From assembly GCA_947453965.1 (NCBI GenBank), contig CANGIQ010000016.1, positions 1 to 60,263 on the forward strand: a stretch of DNA of 60,263 bases, written 5' to 3'. Origin of the DNA: Comamonadaceae bacterium (GTDB taxonomy: Bacteria; Pseudomonadota; Gammaproteobacteria; Burkholderiales; Burkholderiaceae_C). Each line of letters opens with the position of its first letter. The first letter of the stretch is position 1. The notes under the pieces were generated by a model. It searched no databases and was not told where the DNA came from. It saw nothing but the letters and a program-made list of their open reading frames with translations. A program made the position numbers and the translations under genes. Shown in pieces: positions 47,397 through 54,828 of the stretch.

Positions 47397-47776
47397 GGCA
47401 TTGGGTAGTAGGTGCCGCTGTTGTAAACGCCATCCATGCCGGGTGCGACTTGGCCAACCATGGCATCGTCTTGCAGCATTGGCCGCGCTGGAGCTGGGGC
47501 GGGTTTTTGTCCCGGCCAGATGCGGTCAATCAAATTGCTAATGACGCTGCCTGCTTGCTGATAGAGCGAGGCCTGCTGCATGTTCTGCTGCTGTTGCATC
47601 TGTAATTGATACTGCCACTGCTGCGCGGCACTCATGCCACTCATGTAGGGCGGCACGATGGGCGAGCCATTGGGCCCCATCACGTACCGCGCTGCGCTGG
47701 AGCTGCGCATGAACATGAAAAATGCGAAGCCAATGACGGCCACGAATAAGAGGTTTGTTTCTTCTTTTTGTTGCAT
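47393..47776 (-). CDS. Phage membrane protein with Gln-rich region (127 residues)
   Basis: N-terminal membrane segment LLFVAVIGFAFFMFM after a short charged start, then AAQQWQYQLQMQQQQNMQQ and a Pro/Ala-rich tail. The ATG at 47776 follows the previous stop by five bases. The Gln-rich helix could pack against capsid or membrane; no family recognised. Confidence 0.68.
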   Translation of the reverse strand: MQQKEETNLLFVAVIGFAFFMFMRSSSAARYVMGPNGSPIVPPYMSGMSAAQQWQYQLQMQQQQNMQQASLYQQAGSVISNLIDRIWPGQKPAPAPARPMLQDDAMVGQVAPGMDGVYNSGTYYPMP

Positions 47777-47781
47777 GATTT

Positions 47782-48420
47782 TTACCAATCAAAAATATCG
47801 GCAGCGCCGCTTAATACGTTGTCAATTACATCTCCGCCAAGGACTTGTGTGGCCAGTGTGATTGATCCAGGTGGCAGACCTGCGGCAGCCCCTAATGCAT
47901 CTTCGGCGGCAGCGTCTCCAAATGCGCTGGCTACCGAAGAATCTGCAATTGCTGATGACCCAAAGTCATAGGTTGATCCACCTGCATCTGATAGCTGATT
48001 AAGCAATGAACCGTCATAAGTGGCAGCATCACCAGCTACAGACGCGTCTGCCGGCGTACCGATACCAAAAAGCTTACCGGCGCTACTGATGATGTCAGGC
48101 GCTTTATTGATCAAGTTGTTGGCTACGCTTGCTTGCTGTGTGACACGAGTTTGCGCAAGCTGCGTCGTACCGTTGTTATATCCGTACGGCACCCCGTAGG
48201 GCATCTGTTGGCCCATACTGCCACCGTAGGGCATCTGTTGGCCCATACCGCCACCGTAGGGCATTTGTGTCCCCATCATGCCGCTACCACCGATGATGAT
48301 GGGCTGCTGTGGCTGCTGTTGCCCCATCATGGATTGATAGGGGTTGACTGGTGCCGCCTTGGACTGCTGCATGAAAAACATCATGGCAGCAACACCGATC
48401 AGGAGAACTTCGGAATCCAT
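47782..48420 (-). CDS. Phage structural membrane protein with GQQMPYGG repeats (212 residues)
   Basis: Begins MDSEVLLIGVAAMMFFMQQSK, a short membrane anchor, followed by Gln/Gly/Met/Pro-rich repeats (MPYGGGMGQQ, MPYGGSMGQQ) encoded by a 30-base tandem repeat, then a Gly/Ala/Asp-rich acidic part. It fits a membrane-anchored minor structural protein. Start at 48420, one base after the lysozyme stop. Confidence 0.7.
   Translation of the reverse strand: MDSEVLLIGVAAMMFFMQQSKAAPVNPYQSMMGQQQPQQPIIIGGSGMMGTQMPYGGGMGQQMPYGGSMGQQMPYGVPYGYNNGTTQLAQTRVTQQASVANNLINKAPDIISSAGKLFGIGTPADASVAGDAATYDGSLLNQLSDAGGSTYDFGSSAIADSSVASAFGDAAAEDALGAAAGLPPGSITLATQVLGGDVIDNVLSGAADIFDW
48196..48270. repeat. 30-base tandem repeat in the structural protein gene
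   Basis: Unit 1 at 48196-48225 and unit 2 at 48226-48255 begin GTAGGGCATCTGTTGGCCCA and differ by one base; a third partial copy follows. In frame, giving repeats of GGSMGQQMPY. Confidence 0.85.
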
Positions 48421-48421
48421 G

Positions 48422-49105
48422 CTATGCCCCCACAATCAGACCGCCAGCATTTGCAAAGGCGGCTGTCAAATCAGCGAGCTTTCGCTCGGGTTGCGCGTAG
48501 CCAGCACCTGGCAGTGATGCCCAAATCTTTGAGCACTTGGTGATGGCAACGTCCACGCGGCCAGCGTCCACATCAGCTAGTGCACCACGCTCACGCACCA
48601 GCTCAAGGGCCGCAGCATCTTGCGATGCAGGGCTAAAGTCAGGTAGCCCAAGGCGAGCGGCGAGCGTATCCCATGTTTTAGCCAAGAATTGATAACGGCC
48701 AGCGGCAGTAGTTTTGAGTTGCTCACCGCGTGAGTTGGTGAAGCTGAACAGTTGGCGCGGATGCACTTCAAGCGAATCAGCTAAGCGGCCACCAAACATC
48801 ATGAGGTAGCCTGCGTCACCGGCGTTGTAGGTTCCTTCGCTGTACGCGATCATGTCAAGAAAAGCTTTTCGGTTTCTCATGGCCACATCGTCGCTAACCG
48901 CTGGGGCGCTTTGGCCAGTGGCGACTTCGTAGGCTTTTTGTGCGGAAACTGTCATATCGTCGATCACTGTGTTTGTTTGTGTTGCAGAGTCATCAAGAGG
49001 CTGCCCAGGATCAGGCTGTGGCACGTAGCGAATAGCTCTGTAAAAGAGCACGCCAGCGAAGGCAATGCAAGCACCTGGGATAAGCCATTTCACGTTTTGA
49101 TGCAT
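48422..49105 (-). CDS. Membrane-anchored lytic transglycosylase (lambda R/GH104-like)
   Basis: 227 residues. An N-terminal membrane segment (LIPGACIAFAGVLFYRAI) and a linker precede a domain that recalls the phage lambda R endolysin: RKAFLDMIAYSEGTYN with the catalytic Glu, AAGRYQFLAKTWD, FSPASQDAAALELVRERGAL and CSKIWASLPGAGYAQ. It cleaves peptidoglycan. The anchor suggests a virion-associated or SAR-like role in DNA delivery or lysis. Confidence 0.88.
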   Translation of the reverse strand: MHQNVKWLIPGACIAFAGVLFYRAIRYVPQPDPGQPLDDSATQTNTVIDDMTVSAQKAYEVATGQSAPAVSDDVAMRNRKAFLDMIAYSEGTYNAGDAGYLMMFGGRLADSLEVHPRQLFSFTNSRGEQLKTTAAGRYQFLAKTWDTLAARLGLPDFSPASQDAAALELVRERGALADVDAGRVDVAITKCSKIWASLPGAGYAQPERKLADLTAAFANAGGLIVGA

Positions 49106-49623
49106 GGCAATAGAGCCACATTACGTGGCCTCGCTTCACTGCCACCGTCAGCATTGATTGAAATACCCGTAGCACTGCTGCCGGTATTTGGTAGACCCCA
49201 GTCAGAATTTGTGTTGGCATTGCCATTCAGTCCGCTGTTTCCAAGTCCATACGTCTTGTAAGAGTGTGTGTGCCCTGGGTCTGTGACACCATGTGAGTGC
49301 GATTTGTTTTGATCACCTTGGAAAGATCCGACTGATCGACCAGCATCAATGCCGCGGCCAGAATCAGCAAAGCGCAAAAACTCGCCACGCAGCTCAGGGA
49401 TACGAAAAGTGGTTGCACCATCACCTGGCGAATACATGCCAGCGGCCCATGCTGCATCAGTAGCGGCAATATTTCCACTCGCTTGCGCATAAGCCCATAG
49501 AGCCGGGTATGCAGCACGTGACAAAAGGCCACCGTTAGCAATCACGTATCCGCTAGGGGCATAAGATTGCAAAAAGCAGCTGATCTCCCCGGTCCGTACG
49601 CTATTCGATGGGATATACAGCAT
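49090..49623 (-). CDS. Phage collar-domain receptor-binding protein
   Basis: 177 residues. GEISCFLQSYAPSGYVIANGGLLSRAAYPALWAYA and FRIPELRGEFLRFADSGRGID are the Phage_Collar fold found at tail-fibre tips; then HSHGVTDPGHTHSYKT is the His-rich metal-binding stretch of such fibres, and RPRNVALLPCIK ends it. In a phage without tail genes it is probably the vertex spike tip. It overlaps the lysozyme gene by 16 bases. Confidence 0.85.
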   Translation of the reverse strand: MLYIPSNSVRTGEISCFLQSYAPSGYVIANGGLLSRAAYPALWAYAQASGNIAATDAAWAAGMYSPGDGATTFRIPELRGEFLRFADSGRGIDAGRSVGSFQGDQNKSHSHGVTDPGHTHSYKTYGLGNSGLNGNANTNSDWGLPNTGSSATGISINADGGSEARPRNVALLPCIKT

Positions 49624-50201
49624 TAGTAGCCTTCCAAGACTAGGACATTCGGATTTGACGCGATGTCACCGATAGCATAGATAGGATGAGCGAACACGCT
49701 CGCAGACATTTCATAGATACTGCCAGGTGGCAAAAAAATACCTTGGGTTGCAATCGCAGCTAATCCAATAGAAAGCCAGACACTTCCAGTAGTAGATTTG
49801 TTTTGGACCAATAAATATCGTCGTGACATCCTCTGCGCCAAAATTTGCTGAGATGCACTTGTGATGGTCATATCACCACCAGACCCATATATATTCAAGA
49901 TTGGGTTAATCGACGTATTTACATTACCGCTCAGCACCATCTGCTGATCCACAAATTCATCACCAGCTACGATGATCGTCCCAGTATTTTGATTACCTGA
50001 TAGGTTAGTCAAACTCAGACGAGAAAACTCAGAGTCTTTAAGGCCCTGCCCTTGCAGTAAGGGTGTTGCCTCACCAAACTCACCTTGCACTTTGATAGGG
50101 CCGCTGGATGACTGCACACGGAAGTATGTTCCACCTGCCTGAATCTGGCATGCGCCATACGGTGGCATCGAGAAGTCGTAGGTTTTAACTGATACGCTCA
50201 T
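49623..50201 (-). CDS. Beta-rich phage structural protein (192 residues)
   Basis: MSVSVKTYDFSMPPYGACQIQAGGTYFRVQSSSGPI and later SRRYLLVQNKSTTGSVWLSIG are strand-rich, as in spike-base or penton proteins. I use the ATG at 50201; a GTG two codons earlier directly abuts the previous stop. It precedes the collar protein with an overlap of one base, so the two may form one vertex complex. Confidence 0.7.
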   Translation of the reverse strand: MSVSVKTYDFSMPPYGACQIQAGGTYFRVQSSSGPIKVQGEFGEATPLLQGQGLKDSEFSRLSLTNLSGNQNTGTIIVAGDEFVDQQMVLSGNVNTSINPILNIYGSGGDMTITSASQQILAQRMSRRYLLVQNKSTTGSVWLSIGLAAIATQGIFLPPGSIYEMSASVFAHPIYAIGDIASNPNVLVLEGY

Positions 50202-50207
50202 AGCCAC

Positions 50208-50510
50208 TCACATTAAAAAGAGAGCACCAGCAGCTAACGCCGAAAGCACCACCATGGGAGATACCCCAGATTTAGCTGCGGGAGTACTTTGGCTTTGCAC
50301 GTTTGAGCGTGCAATACCCTGCACCGACTGCGTACCGTCAGGATTTGCGATCACGAACTGACCAGTCGATTGAGCAACCATCGGATCTTCACCGTTCATG
50401 TTTTGATCTGGTCCGACAATGGTCGTGTTCAGACCGACAAAGAACCGCTGTGCACGCGTCAAGTCGCTATCTTGTGGAATGGCCAACTGTGAATTGACAG
50501 ATACGGTCAT
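50208..50510 (-). CDS. Phage protein with C-terminal membrane anchor (100 residues)
   Basis: A polar domain (LTRAQRFFVGLNTTIVGPDQ) is followed by a hydrophobic C-terminus, GVSPMVVLSALAAGALFLM, a tail anchor. It lies between the capsid candidate and the spike proteins and could join the vertex to the inner membrane. No family recognised. Confidence 0.65.
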   Translation of the reverse strand: MTVSVNSQLAIPQDSDLTRAQRFFVGLNTTIVGPDQNMNGEDPMVAQSTGQFVIANPDGTQSVQGIARSNVQSQSTPAAKSGVSPMVVLSALAAGALFLM

Positions 50511-50520
50511 GGAGACCCCC

Positions 50521-51366
50521 TTAGTACATCGACAGAGGAATCAGCTCTTCGGTCTCGATGGTGATGTTTTCAGTGGCGCTAAAGGTGCCGTAGAAGATGG
50601 CTTGCTGCACACCGGCGCTGGGTCGTGTGTCCCACACGCGGCCAGATTGCACGTTGTCCAAGATAGGATCAAACACAAACATGTTGGCCTGTGGTGAGCG
50701 ACCTGCACGCACCTGAATTTGGTTCATATCAGCACAGGGCAAATCAAACTCAGCCAAGCCATTACGCACCGCTTGTACGCTTGTGAGGTTTGCACTGTAG
50801 ATAAAGAAGCGCTTATAGACGGAACCACCGCCCGATGGGTCGATGTGTGGGATTGGCAGCGCGACCTTGGAGTTAGCCGCTGGCACTGTGTAAGGGATAC
50901 GGTGACGGCGTTGGATCAAGAAACGGAATGATTCTTCACCCGGTACAGCAATAGCGGGCGACAGCTCTGCATAACCAGCCAATGCTGGAGAAGTGGCTCC
51001 GCTTGTAGTCACCTCCAATCGCAACGATGTGATGCCCGATGCAGTGCTCAGGTCAATCGCGCCACTTTGGAATGTATTGATTGTCCGACCTGATCGCTCC
51101 ATGAAGTTGATGCACAAGCGGTTTGCATTGGCTGCATAGCCTTTGTAGATTTCGCTGGCGTCGAGATATGAGCCAGAGCTTTCCCAAATCACTTTGTTGT
51201 TGGCCTTGAGCTGGATCAGCGTGACCATCGACTTAGAAAAAGTTGTACCTGACAACGTCAAGTTGATGGCTTCAAGCGTCGAACCTAAAAAGTTGTTCAG
51301 GTCACAAATCGCAATACCAGAGGCAACAACGTTTTGAAATGGGTTTAAAGGGATGATCTTGTTCAT
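50521..51366 (-). CDS. Candidate double-jelly-roll major capsid protein
   Basis: 281 residues, almost entirely strand-forming, with no enzyme motif: LNPFQNVVASGIAICDL at the start, INLTLSGTTFSKSMVTLIQLK, then a second block from RFLIQRRHRIPYTVP. Two similar-sized halves and the length (PM2 P2 is about 270 residues) fit a double jelly roll; the order of motifs recalls P2 as I remember it. It lies between vertex genes and the ATPase. GGGATG-type leader precedes the ATG. Identity rests on architecture and context. Confidence 0.7.
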   Translation of the reverse strand: MNKIIPLNPFQNVVASGIAICDLNNFLGSTLEAINLTLSGTTFSKSMVTLIQLKANNKVIWESSGSYLDASEIYKGYAANANRLCINFMERSGRTINTFQSGAIDLSTASGITSLRLEVTTSGATSPALAGYAELSPAIAVPGEESFRFLIQRRHRIPYTVPAANSKVALPIPHIDPSGGGSVYKRFFIYSANLTSVQAVRNGLAEFDLPCADMNQIQVRAGRSPQANMFVFDPILDNVQSGRVWDTRPSAGVQQAIFYGTFSATENITIETEELIPLSMY

Positions 51367-51405
51367 CGTGTGCTTTCAGAATTGTGCAAATGGGCTTGGC
51401 AGTGC

Positions 51406-51537
51406 TTAGGCGCGAGAGCCTGGCAAGTACTGGCCAACCACGGGGATTTGCATCACACGGTCTTGGAAGACAGCGATGATGATGAGCGCGGCTGCAACTT
51501 CAGCGACGAAAATGGCTTTGCCTTTGAGGTCTTTCAT
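51406..51537 (-). CDS. Small phage membrane protein (43 residues)
   Basis: MKDLKGKAIFVAEVAAALIIIAVFQDRVM is one membrane segment with a basic start; the end PVVGQYLPGSRA is polar. It starts at ATG 51537 with GGAAC upstream and lies directly before the capsid gene. PM2 and PRD1 carry many proteins of this size in the viral membrane. Confidence 0.65.
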   Translation of the reverse strand: MKDLKGKAIFVAEVAAALIIIAVFQDRVMQIPVVGQYLPGSRA

Positions 51538-51613
51538 GTCGGGTTCCTGTTGGTTGAAAAATTTCGATAAATGAATTTCAACAACAAGAAAACCGCCGCG
51601 CAATACATGCCAA

Positions 51614-51644
51614 CGCCCCTACGTGTAGCCTACGTGTAGGGGCG
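51614..51644. terminator. Stem-loop between ATPase and capsid block
   Basis: CGCCCCTAC (51614-51622) and GTAGGGGCG (51636-51644) are perfect complements, and the 13-base loop can itself pair (GTAG with CTAC). It lies directly after the ATPase gene. Without a T-run it is more likely an mRNA-stabilising or processing hairpin separating early and structural genes than a strong terminator. Confidence 0.55.
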
Positions 51645-51653
51645 AATTTGTGA

Positions 51654-52280
51654 CTATTTGGGGATGGTCACGCGGCCTTCACGCAACACATTCGCCTCAA
51701 AGTCACGCTCAATCCACTCAAGCGGCTGCAAGGCTTTGATGCGCGACACGTCCACGTCGATGTTGTTGGCCACGTACTCACGATGCTTGTCGATTCGCAG
51801 AGCCGACACATGCACCAACGTGCAGTTGGCCAAGAAAGTCTTGTCCACCAGCGCGGGCGTTTGTGTGGTGCCGATGATGTGCACGGCGGCATGGCGTCCG
51901 CTTGTCGTCATCTTTCGCCATGCAGTGGGTGCCCAGCCAGGCGTGGTGACGTTGCTAAGTTCCTCTGCGATGAACACGCAGTTTCCCCATGCATACACCA
52001 GCTCACAGAGCACCTCGAACTCTTTTCGCATGGCCTTCTCCCCTGCCCCGCGCGACACGTAGCGCACGGCCAGAGGGCCACCCTTGGCCGCGATCATGGC
52101 GCGGCGCAATTCGTCAAGCGTACTTACGCGCTTGGCGAACTGGCCGTATTCATCCATGAAGTCCCATGCCACAAACCGTTTTGGCTTGAGCTTTGTGAGC
52201 TGAGACTTAATCCAAAGACCCTTGCCTGAACCGCTGGCCCCGATAGCCGCCCAAATCTTGGCCTTGTTACTGACTGCCAT
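51654..52280 (-). CDS. Genome-packaging ATPase (FtsK/HerA, PRD1 P9-like)
   Basis: 208 residues from the ATG at 52280. Walker A is AIGASGSGKGLWIKSQL near residue 12, Walker B with adjacent acid is NCVFIAEEL near residue 98, and IIGTTQTPALVDKTFLANC carries the sensor polar residue. Small size, the EE after the hydrophobic strand and no membrane segment fit the P9/A32 packaging ATPases of tailless phages. Filamentous-phage Zot proteins share the fold but are larger and membrane-anchored. Confidence 0.78.
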   Translation of the reverse strand: MAVSNKAKIWAAIGASGSGKGLWIKSQLTKLKPKRFVAWDFMDEYGQFAKRVSTLDELRRAMIAAKGGPLAVRYVSRGAGEKAMRKEFEVLCELVYAWGNCVFIAEELSNVTTPGWAPTAWRKMTTSGRHAAVHIIGTTQTPALVDKTFLANCTLVHVSALRIDKHREYVANNIDVDVSRIKALQPLEWIERDFEANVLREGRVTIPK

Positions 52281-52749
52281 CTTTGGTTTCCGCTTGCGCT
52301 TGCGTGTCCTTGGCCGTGGTGCCACCCTTGCGCCGTTGCCACCATGCAGCAATGCGTCCGACCAGTGAGTTTTGCTGCTTGCGTAGCTCACGAATCTTGC
52401 CAGGCACGATTGCCAACGTTGGCACGATGAATGATACCGATGCGATCAGTAAAGCGAACTCAGGCGAATGCGCGGGCGCGTTCCATCCGTGCTTCTCAGC
52501 CACCATGTGCATGTGGTGACCCCACTGTAGGCAGCGCTCCTCGCTGTACACGGGTTTGAGCTCTGGGGCCACCATGGTGAGTACTCCACCAAGCGAGAAC
52601 AACATCACGCCCCACTCCTGCGCCCCCGCCTCGCTTTGCTGTGCAGCCTGTTGCTGCTGCTGATTCGCCTGCTGTTGCTCAGGTGTTGGATTCTCGGCGT
52701 CCACGTCTGCTGTCATGTGGGCTAGGGCCTCTAAACGATCTTCACTCAT
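52267..52749 (-). CDS. Phage membrane protein with Gln-rich N-terminus (160 residues)
   Basis: A long Gln/Ala-rich helix (PEQQQANQQQQQAAQQ) precedes a hydrophobic segment WGVMLFSLGGVLTMVAP and a second one, FALLIASVSFIVPTLAIVPG, with a basic tail. It overlaps the ATPase start by 14 bases and the zinc-ribbon stop by four. Probably a virion-membrane protein. Confidence 0.7.
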   Translation of the reverse strand: MSEDRLEALAHMTADVDAENPTPEQQQANQQQQQAAQQSEAGAQEWGVMLFSLGGVLTMVAPELKPVYSEERCLQWGHHMHMVAEKHGWNAPAHSPEFALLIASVSFIVPTLAIVPGKIRELRKQQNSLVGRIAAWWQRRKGGTTAKDTQAQAETKDGSQ

Positions 52750-53099
52750 GAGAAAAGCCCTCGGCGCTTAGGCGTAGATGTAGCTTGTGCATCTTCGCTA
52801 GGTGTTGGTATAGGTGTAGCCTCTGTAGGTGTAGCCTCTGTAGGTGTAGGCTGTGTAGGTGTAGGCGGTGAATTTTCGTGACGCGTCACGGAAATTGACG
52901 CATCCCCATCCGTAGGTGTAGGCGTAGGCAGGGCACGGGTCTTCTCACTCAGCAACTGGCGCTGGCGGTCTGTGCGTGCATGGTATTGACTGCCGCAGTC
53001 AGGGCAGTAGCGGTAGAGGCATTTGGCGGACTGTTTGACGTGGGCGGATTCAAACCCGCACTCAGGGCAAAGAGTCCGCCCAATCATGGGCGAACTCAT
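52746..53099 (-). CDS. Zinc-ribbon phage protein with Pro/Thr repeat tail
   Basis: 117 residues. TLCPECGFESAHVKQSAKCLYRYCPDCGSQYH has two Cys pairs (CPEC and CPDC) plus an extra Cys, an Ogr/Delta-like zinc ribbon that suggests DNA binding and late-gene activation. The C-terminal half is a Pro/Thr/Glu repeat (TPTEATPTEAT) encoded by GTAGGTGTAGCCTCT repeats. A CGTGACGCGTCACG palindrome lies within the gene near 52877-52890. Confidence 0.75.
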   Translation of the reverse strand: MSSPMIGRTLCPECGFESAHVKQSAKCLYRYCPDCGSQYHARTDRQRQLLSEKTRALPTPTPTDGDASISVTRHENSPPTPTQPTPTEATPTEATPIPTPSEDAQATSTPKRRGLFS

Positions 53100-53104
53100 G
53101 GCCT

Positions 53105-53278
53105 TTACAGAGCCTGCAAGTCGTTCACGTTGACGGCTTCGGTAGAGCTGTCCACATCGAACTTCACGACCACTTCATCGGGATGCTCAGGGCTAACCGT
53201 GTGAACGGTGCCAGCTTGGCCGGTGCGTGGATGATCTTCGGTTTTGACTTTGACTGATTGCCAGACATTGAAGCGCAT
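53105..53278 (-). CDS. Small phage protein with KOW-like fold (57 residues)
   Basis: Not usually listed because of its size, but has GGAG seven bases before the ATG at 53278. MRFNVWQSVKVKTEDHPRTG continues into QAGTVHTVSPEHPDEVVVKF and ends in an acidic helix. The alternating strands and central Gly recall small KOW/SH3-like barrels of filamentous and other small phages. It ends five bases before the zinc-ribbon gene. Confidence 0.68.
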   Translation of the reverse strand: MRFNVWQSVKVKTEDHPRTGQAGTVHTVSPEHPDEVVVKFDVDSSTEAVNVNDLQAL

Positions 53279-53762
53279 GGTTTTTCTCCATTGCGCGGCG
53301 TGGTGGTCTCAAGCCAAATTATGCGCGATTTAAGGCGTTTTGACACCTCGCACCACCCGAGACACCAATTTTTCAAAAAAACGTCTCCTAGCGAGTTTTG
53401 GAGTGCCCTGAGGCCATACGCGGCCAGCACAGACGATTGAAAAAATCTCCTTCGTGCCCTGTCAAACCAAAACACCTCTGAGCGCCGATGTACTCAAGTA
53501 CACCCCACACACCTGCGTGGCGCAAGCTGGGGGCTTCAATGCGCCCTCCCGTGAGGGCTTGCCCCACGGGGGGCTATTAAAAATGGATGTGGATAACTCA
53601 GCGAATAAGCGCGTTCTACGCGCGCGTAATAGAGAAAGGAAGTCCTCATTGATACCCCTGCGGTATACCCTGCGGCATTTACTTGGCTAATCTATCGAAA
53701 CCCGCATGGATAAAGGCCTAGAACTATCCACACCCCTGCGGTAAACCCTGCGGGGTATTCGT
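53279..53762. other. Candidate phage replication origin (484 bases, non-coding)
   Basis: No credible gene. The right half contains an exact DnaA box (TGTGGATAA, 53588-53596), a one-mismatch box (CTATCCACA, 53724-53732) and two pairs of CCCTGCGG repeats. An A/T-richer stretch lies between. This mix is typical of iteron-controlled theta origins on plasmids. It also separates the two leftward gene blocks, so a promoter for the 53,278-45,893 block is expected on its left side. Confidence 0.6.
53656..53753. repeat. Four CCCTGCGG iterons in two pairs
   Basis: CCCTGCGG occurs at 53656-53663, 53668-53675, 53734-53741 and 53746-53753. Within each pair the repeat distance is 12 bases; the pairs are 78 bases apart. 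They are direct repeats, adjoin the 3' end of the winged-helix protein gene and flank a DnaA-like box. Likely binding sites for that protein. Confidence 0.75.
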
Positions 53763-54185
53763 TTAGGCGAGCGATTTTTTTTGCTTTGGTGTGTGCATGT
53801 CTTTGGGTGGTGTGAGCCACAAACGAAGCTGCCCCTGTGCCTCGTTGGTGGTGCTGCGCTTGAGCAAACCCTCGCGCTCCATGTCGTCAATACACCGTCT
53901 CAAAGTCCAATAGGAAGGCCCAGAACGGCGTTTGCCGCGCTCTGGCTGCGGTGGGGTCATCAGCTCCATCAAACGCGCGTAAGAGCCGTAAAACTCGCCT
54001 GTCTCGAACACGCAATGCGCGTGGATGAGCGCGTACAAGTGGAAGGCGTGGCTGTCTCGCAAAACGTGCAGCAAGATGTGCAACACCTCGGCTGAGTAGT
54101 GAGCGAAGCGCGGGACAAATAGAGTCGCCGGCAGTGGTGCACGTCCACCACTGGCACCAGCGGCTGGGGTGTTACGACGCATCAT
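53763..54185 (-). CDS. Winged-helix phage protein, possible replication initiator
   Basis: 140 residues from ATG 54185 (a second ATG follows). LFVPRFAHYSAEVLHILLHVLRDSHAFHLYALIHAHC is helical; GPSYWTLRRCIDDMEREGLLKRSTTNEAQGQLRLWLTP is a clear winged helix with wing. It overlaps the preceding gene by 14 bases and ends nine bases from the iterons, as plasmid Rep genes often do, but it is short for an initiator and carries no nicking or helicase motif. It could instead be a regulator. Confidence 0.6.
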   Translation of the reverse strand: MMRRNTPAAGASGGRAPLPATLFVPRFAHYSAEVLHILLHVLRDSHAFHLYALIHAHCVFETGEFYGSYARLMELMTPPQPERGKRRSGPSYWTLRRCIDDMEREGLLKRSTTNEAQGQLRLWLTPPKDMHTPKQKKSLA

Positions 54186-54351
54186 GCCCCTGAATTCGAG
54201 CCCAAAATTCTTTATCGCGTTTGGCTCTTTGCCGCGCCCTGTACTCACGCGCACGTTGCGCATCAGTCATTGCGTTGGGCTTACGTGGACGTCCGCGCTT
54301 AGGCTTGTCCAGCATGTCAACCGTGTAGAGGTCTTGGGCTTGTTTTGCCAT
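54172..54351 (-). CDS. Small basic phage protein (59 residues)
   Basis: Starts at ATG 54351, read leftward. MAKQAQDLYTVDMLDKPKRGRPRKPNAM contains an AT-hook-like KRGRPRK, followed by a very basic helix (DAQRAREYRARQRAKRDK). Proteins with an N-terminal KRGRP stretch and an Arg/Lys helix are frequent in small phages of this bacterial group. DNA binding is likely. A run of ten C lies just upstream of the start. Confidence 0.68.
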   Translation of the reverse strand: MAKQAQDLYTVDMLDKPKRGRPRKPNAMTDAQRAREYRARQRAKRDKEFWARIQGHDAS

Positions 54352-54367
54352 TACCCCCCCCCGCTGA

Positions 54368-54407
54368 TTTTTCGTGACGTCATGCGGCCGGTAGACGTCA
54401 CGAAAAA
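54368..54407. terminator. Perfect hairpin with TTTTTCGTGACGTC arms
   Basis: TTTTTCGTGACGTC (54368-54381) and GACGTCACGAAAAA (54394-54407) are exact 14-base complements with a 12-base loop. The right arm contains the stop of the gene at 54398. It can act as a terminator in either direction or as an operator; the CGTGACG core recurs at 52877-52890 as CGTGACGCGTCACG. Confidence 0.65.
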
Positions 54408-54610
54408 GATGCTGCCTCTAACGCCTTAGCGAGCGCACGCGCATCGCAAGGCATCAAGGGCACGGGGTAGAACAACGGGTCTTCGCCCGTGGGCGTGTGA
54501 AACGTCAGCACCACACGCTCACCGATATTGGGTAGTGTCACGAGGTCAATCTGCGCACGCATCGCGCGGCCGCGCAAATCGAGCGACATCAAAGGCATTG
54601 AGGCGGTCAT
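54398..54610 (-). CDS. Small phage protein (70 residues)
   Basis: Strong GGAGGTGAC ribosome site before ATG 54610. MTASMPLMSLDLRGRAMRAQIDL, then RVVLTFHTPTGEDPLFYPVPLMPCDARALAKALEAASFS: strands followed by a C-terminal helix, soluble. No family recognised. Coupled to the upstream gene by ATGA. Confidence 0.65.
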   Translation of the reverse strand: MTASMPLMSLDLRGRAMRAQIDLVTLPNIGERVVLTFHTPTGEDPLFYPVPLMPCDARALAKALEAASFS

Positions 54611-54828
54611 GCTGTCACCTCCGCCACCCAGATGATGTGCGTTGGATTGAACGCAGGCGTGCAAAAAAACTTATCTGTGAGTATTGGCCGTGTGCATGTC
54701 TTTGGTTTACTGAAATGGCAACCATCACACCCTGCAATGACTGGATAGCCAAGATACAAAGTTCCATCGTGCAAGACTTCTTTGACGTGCTCTTGCTTTT
54801 GTATGGGGATAGGAAAATTGGAGATCAT
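54607..54828 (-). CDS. Small Cys-containing phage protein (73 residues)
   Basis: Start ATG 54828 behind GGAGGTGTC. The middle has CDGCHFSKPKTC and later KFFCTP, four Cys and a His that could hold a zinc ion. The rest is strand-rich (TLYLGYPVIAG). No family recognised. ATGA overlaps on both sides support it as real. Confidence 0.65.
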   Translation of the reverse strand: MISNFPIPIQKQEHVKEVLHDGTLYLGYPVIAGCDGCHFSKPKTCTRPILTDKFFCTPAFNPTHIIWVAEVTA

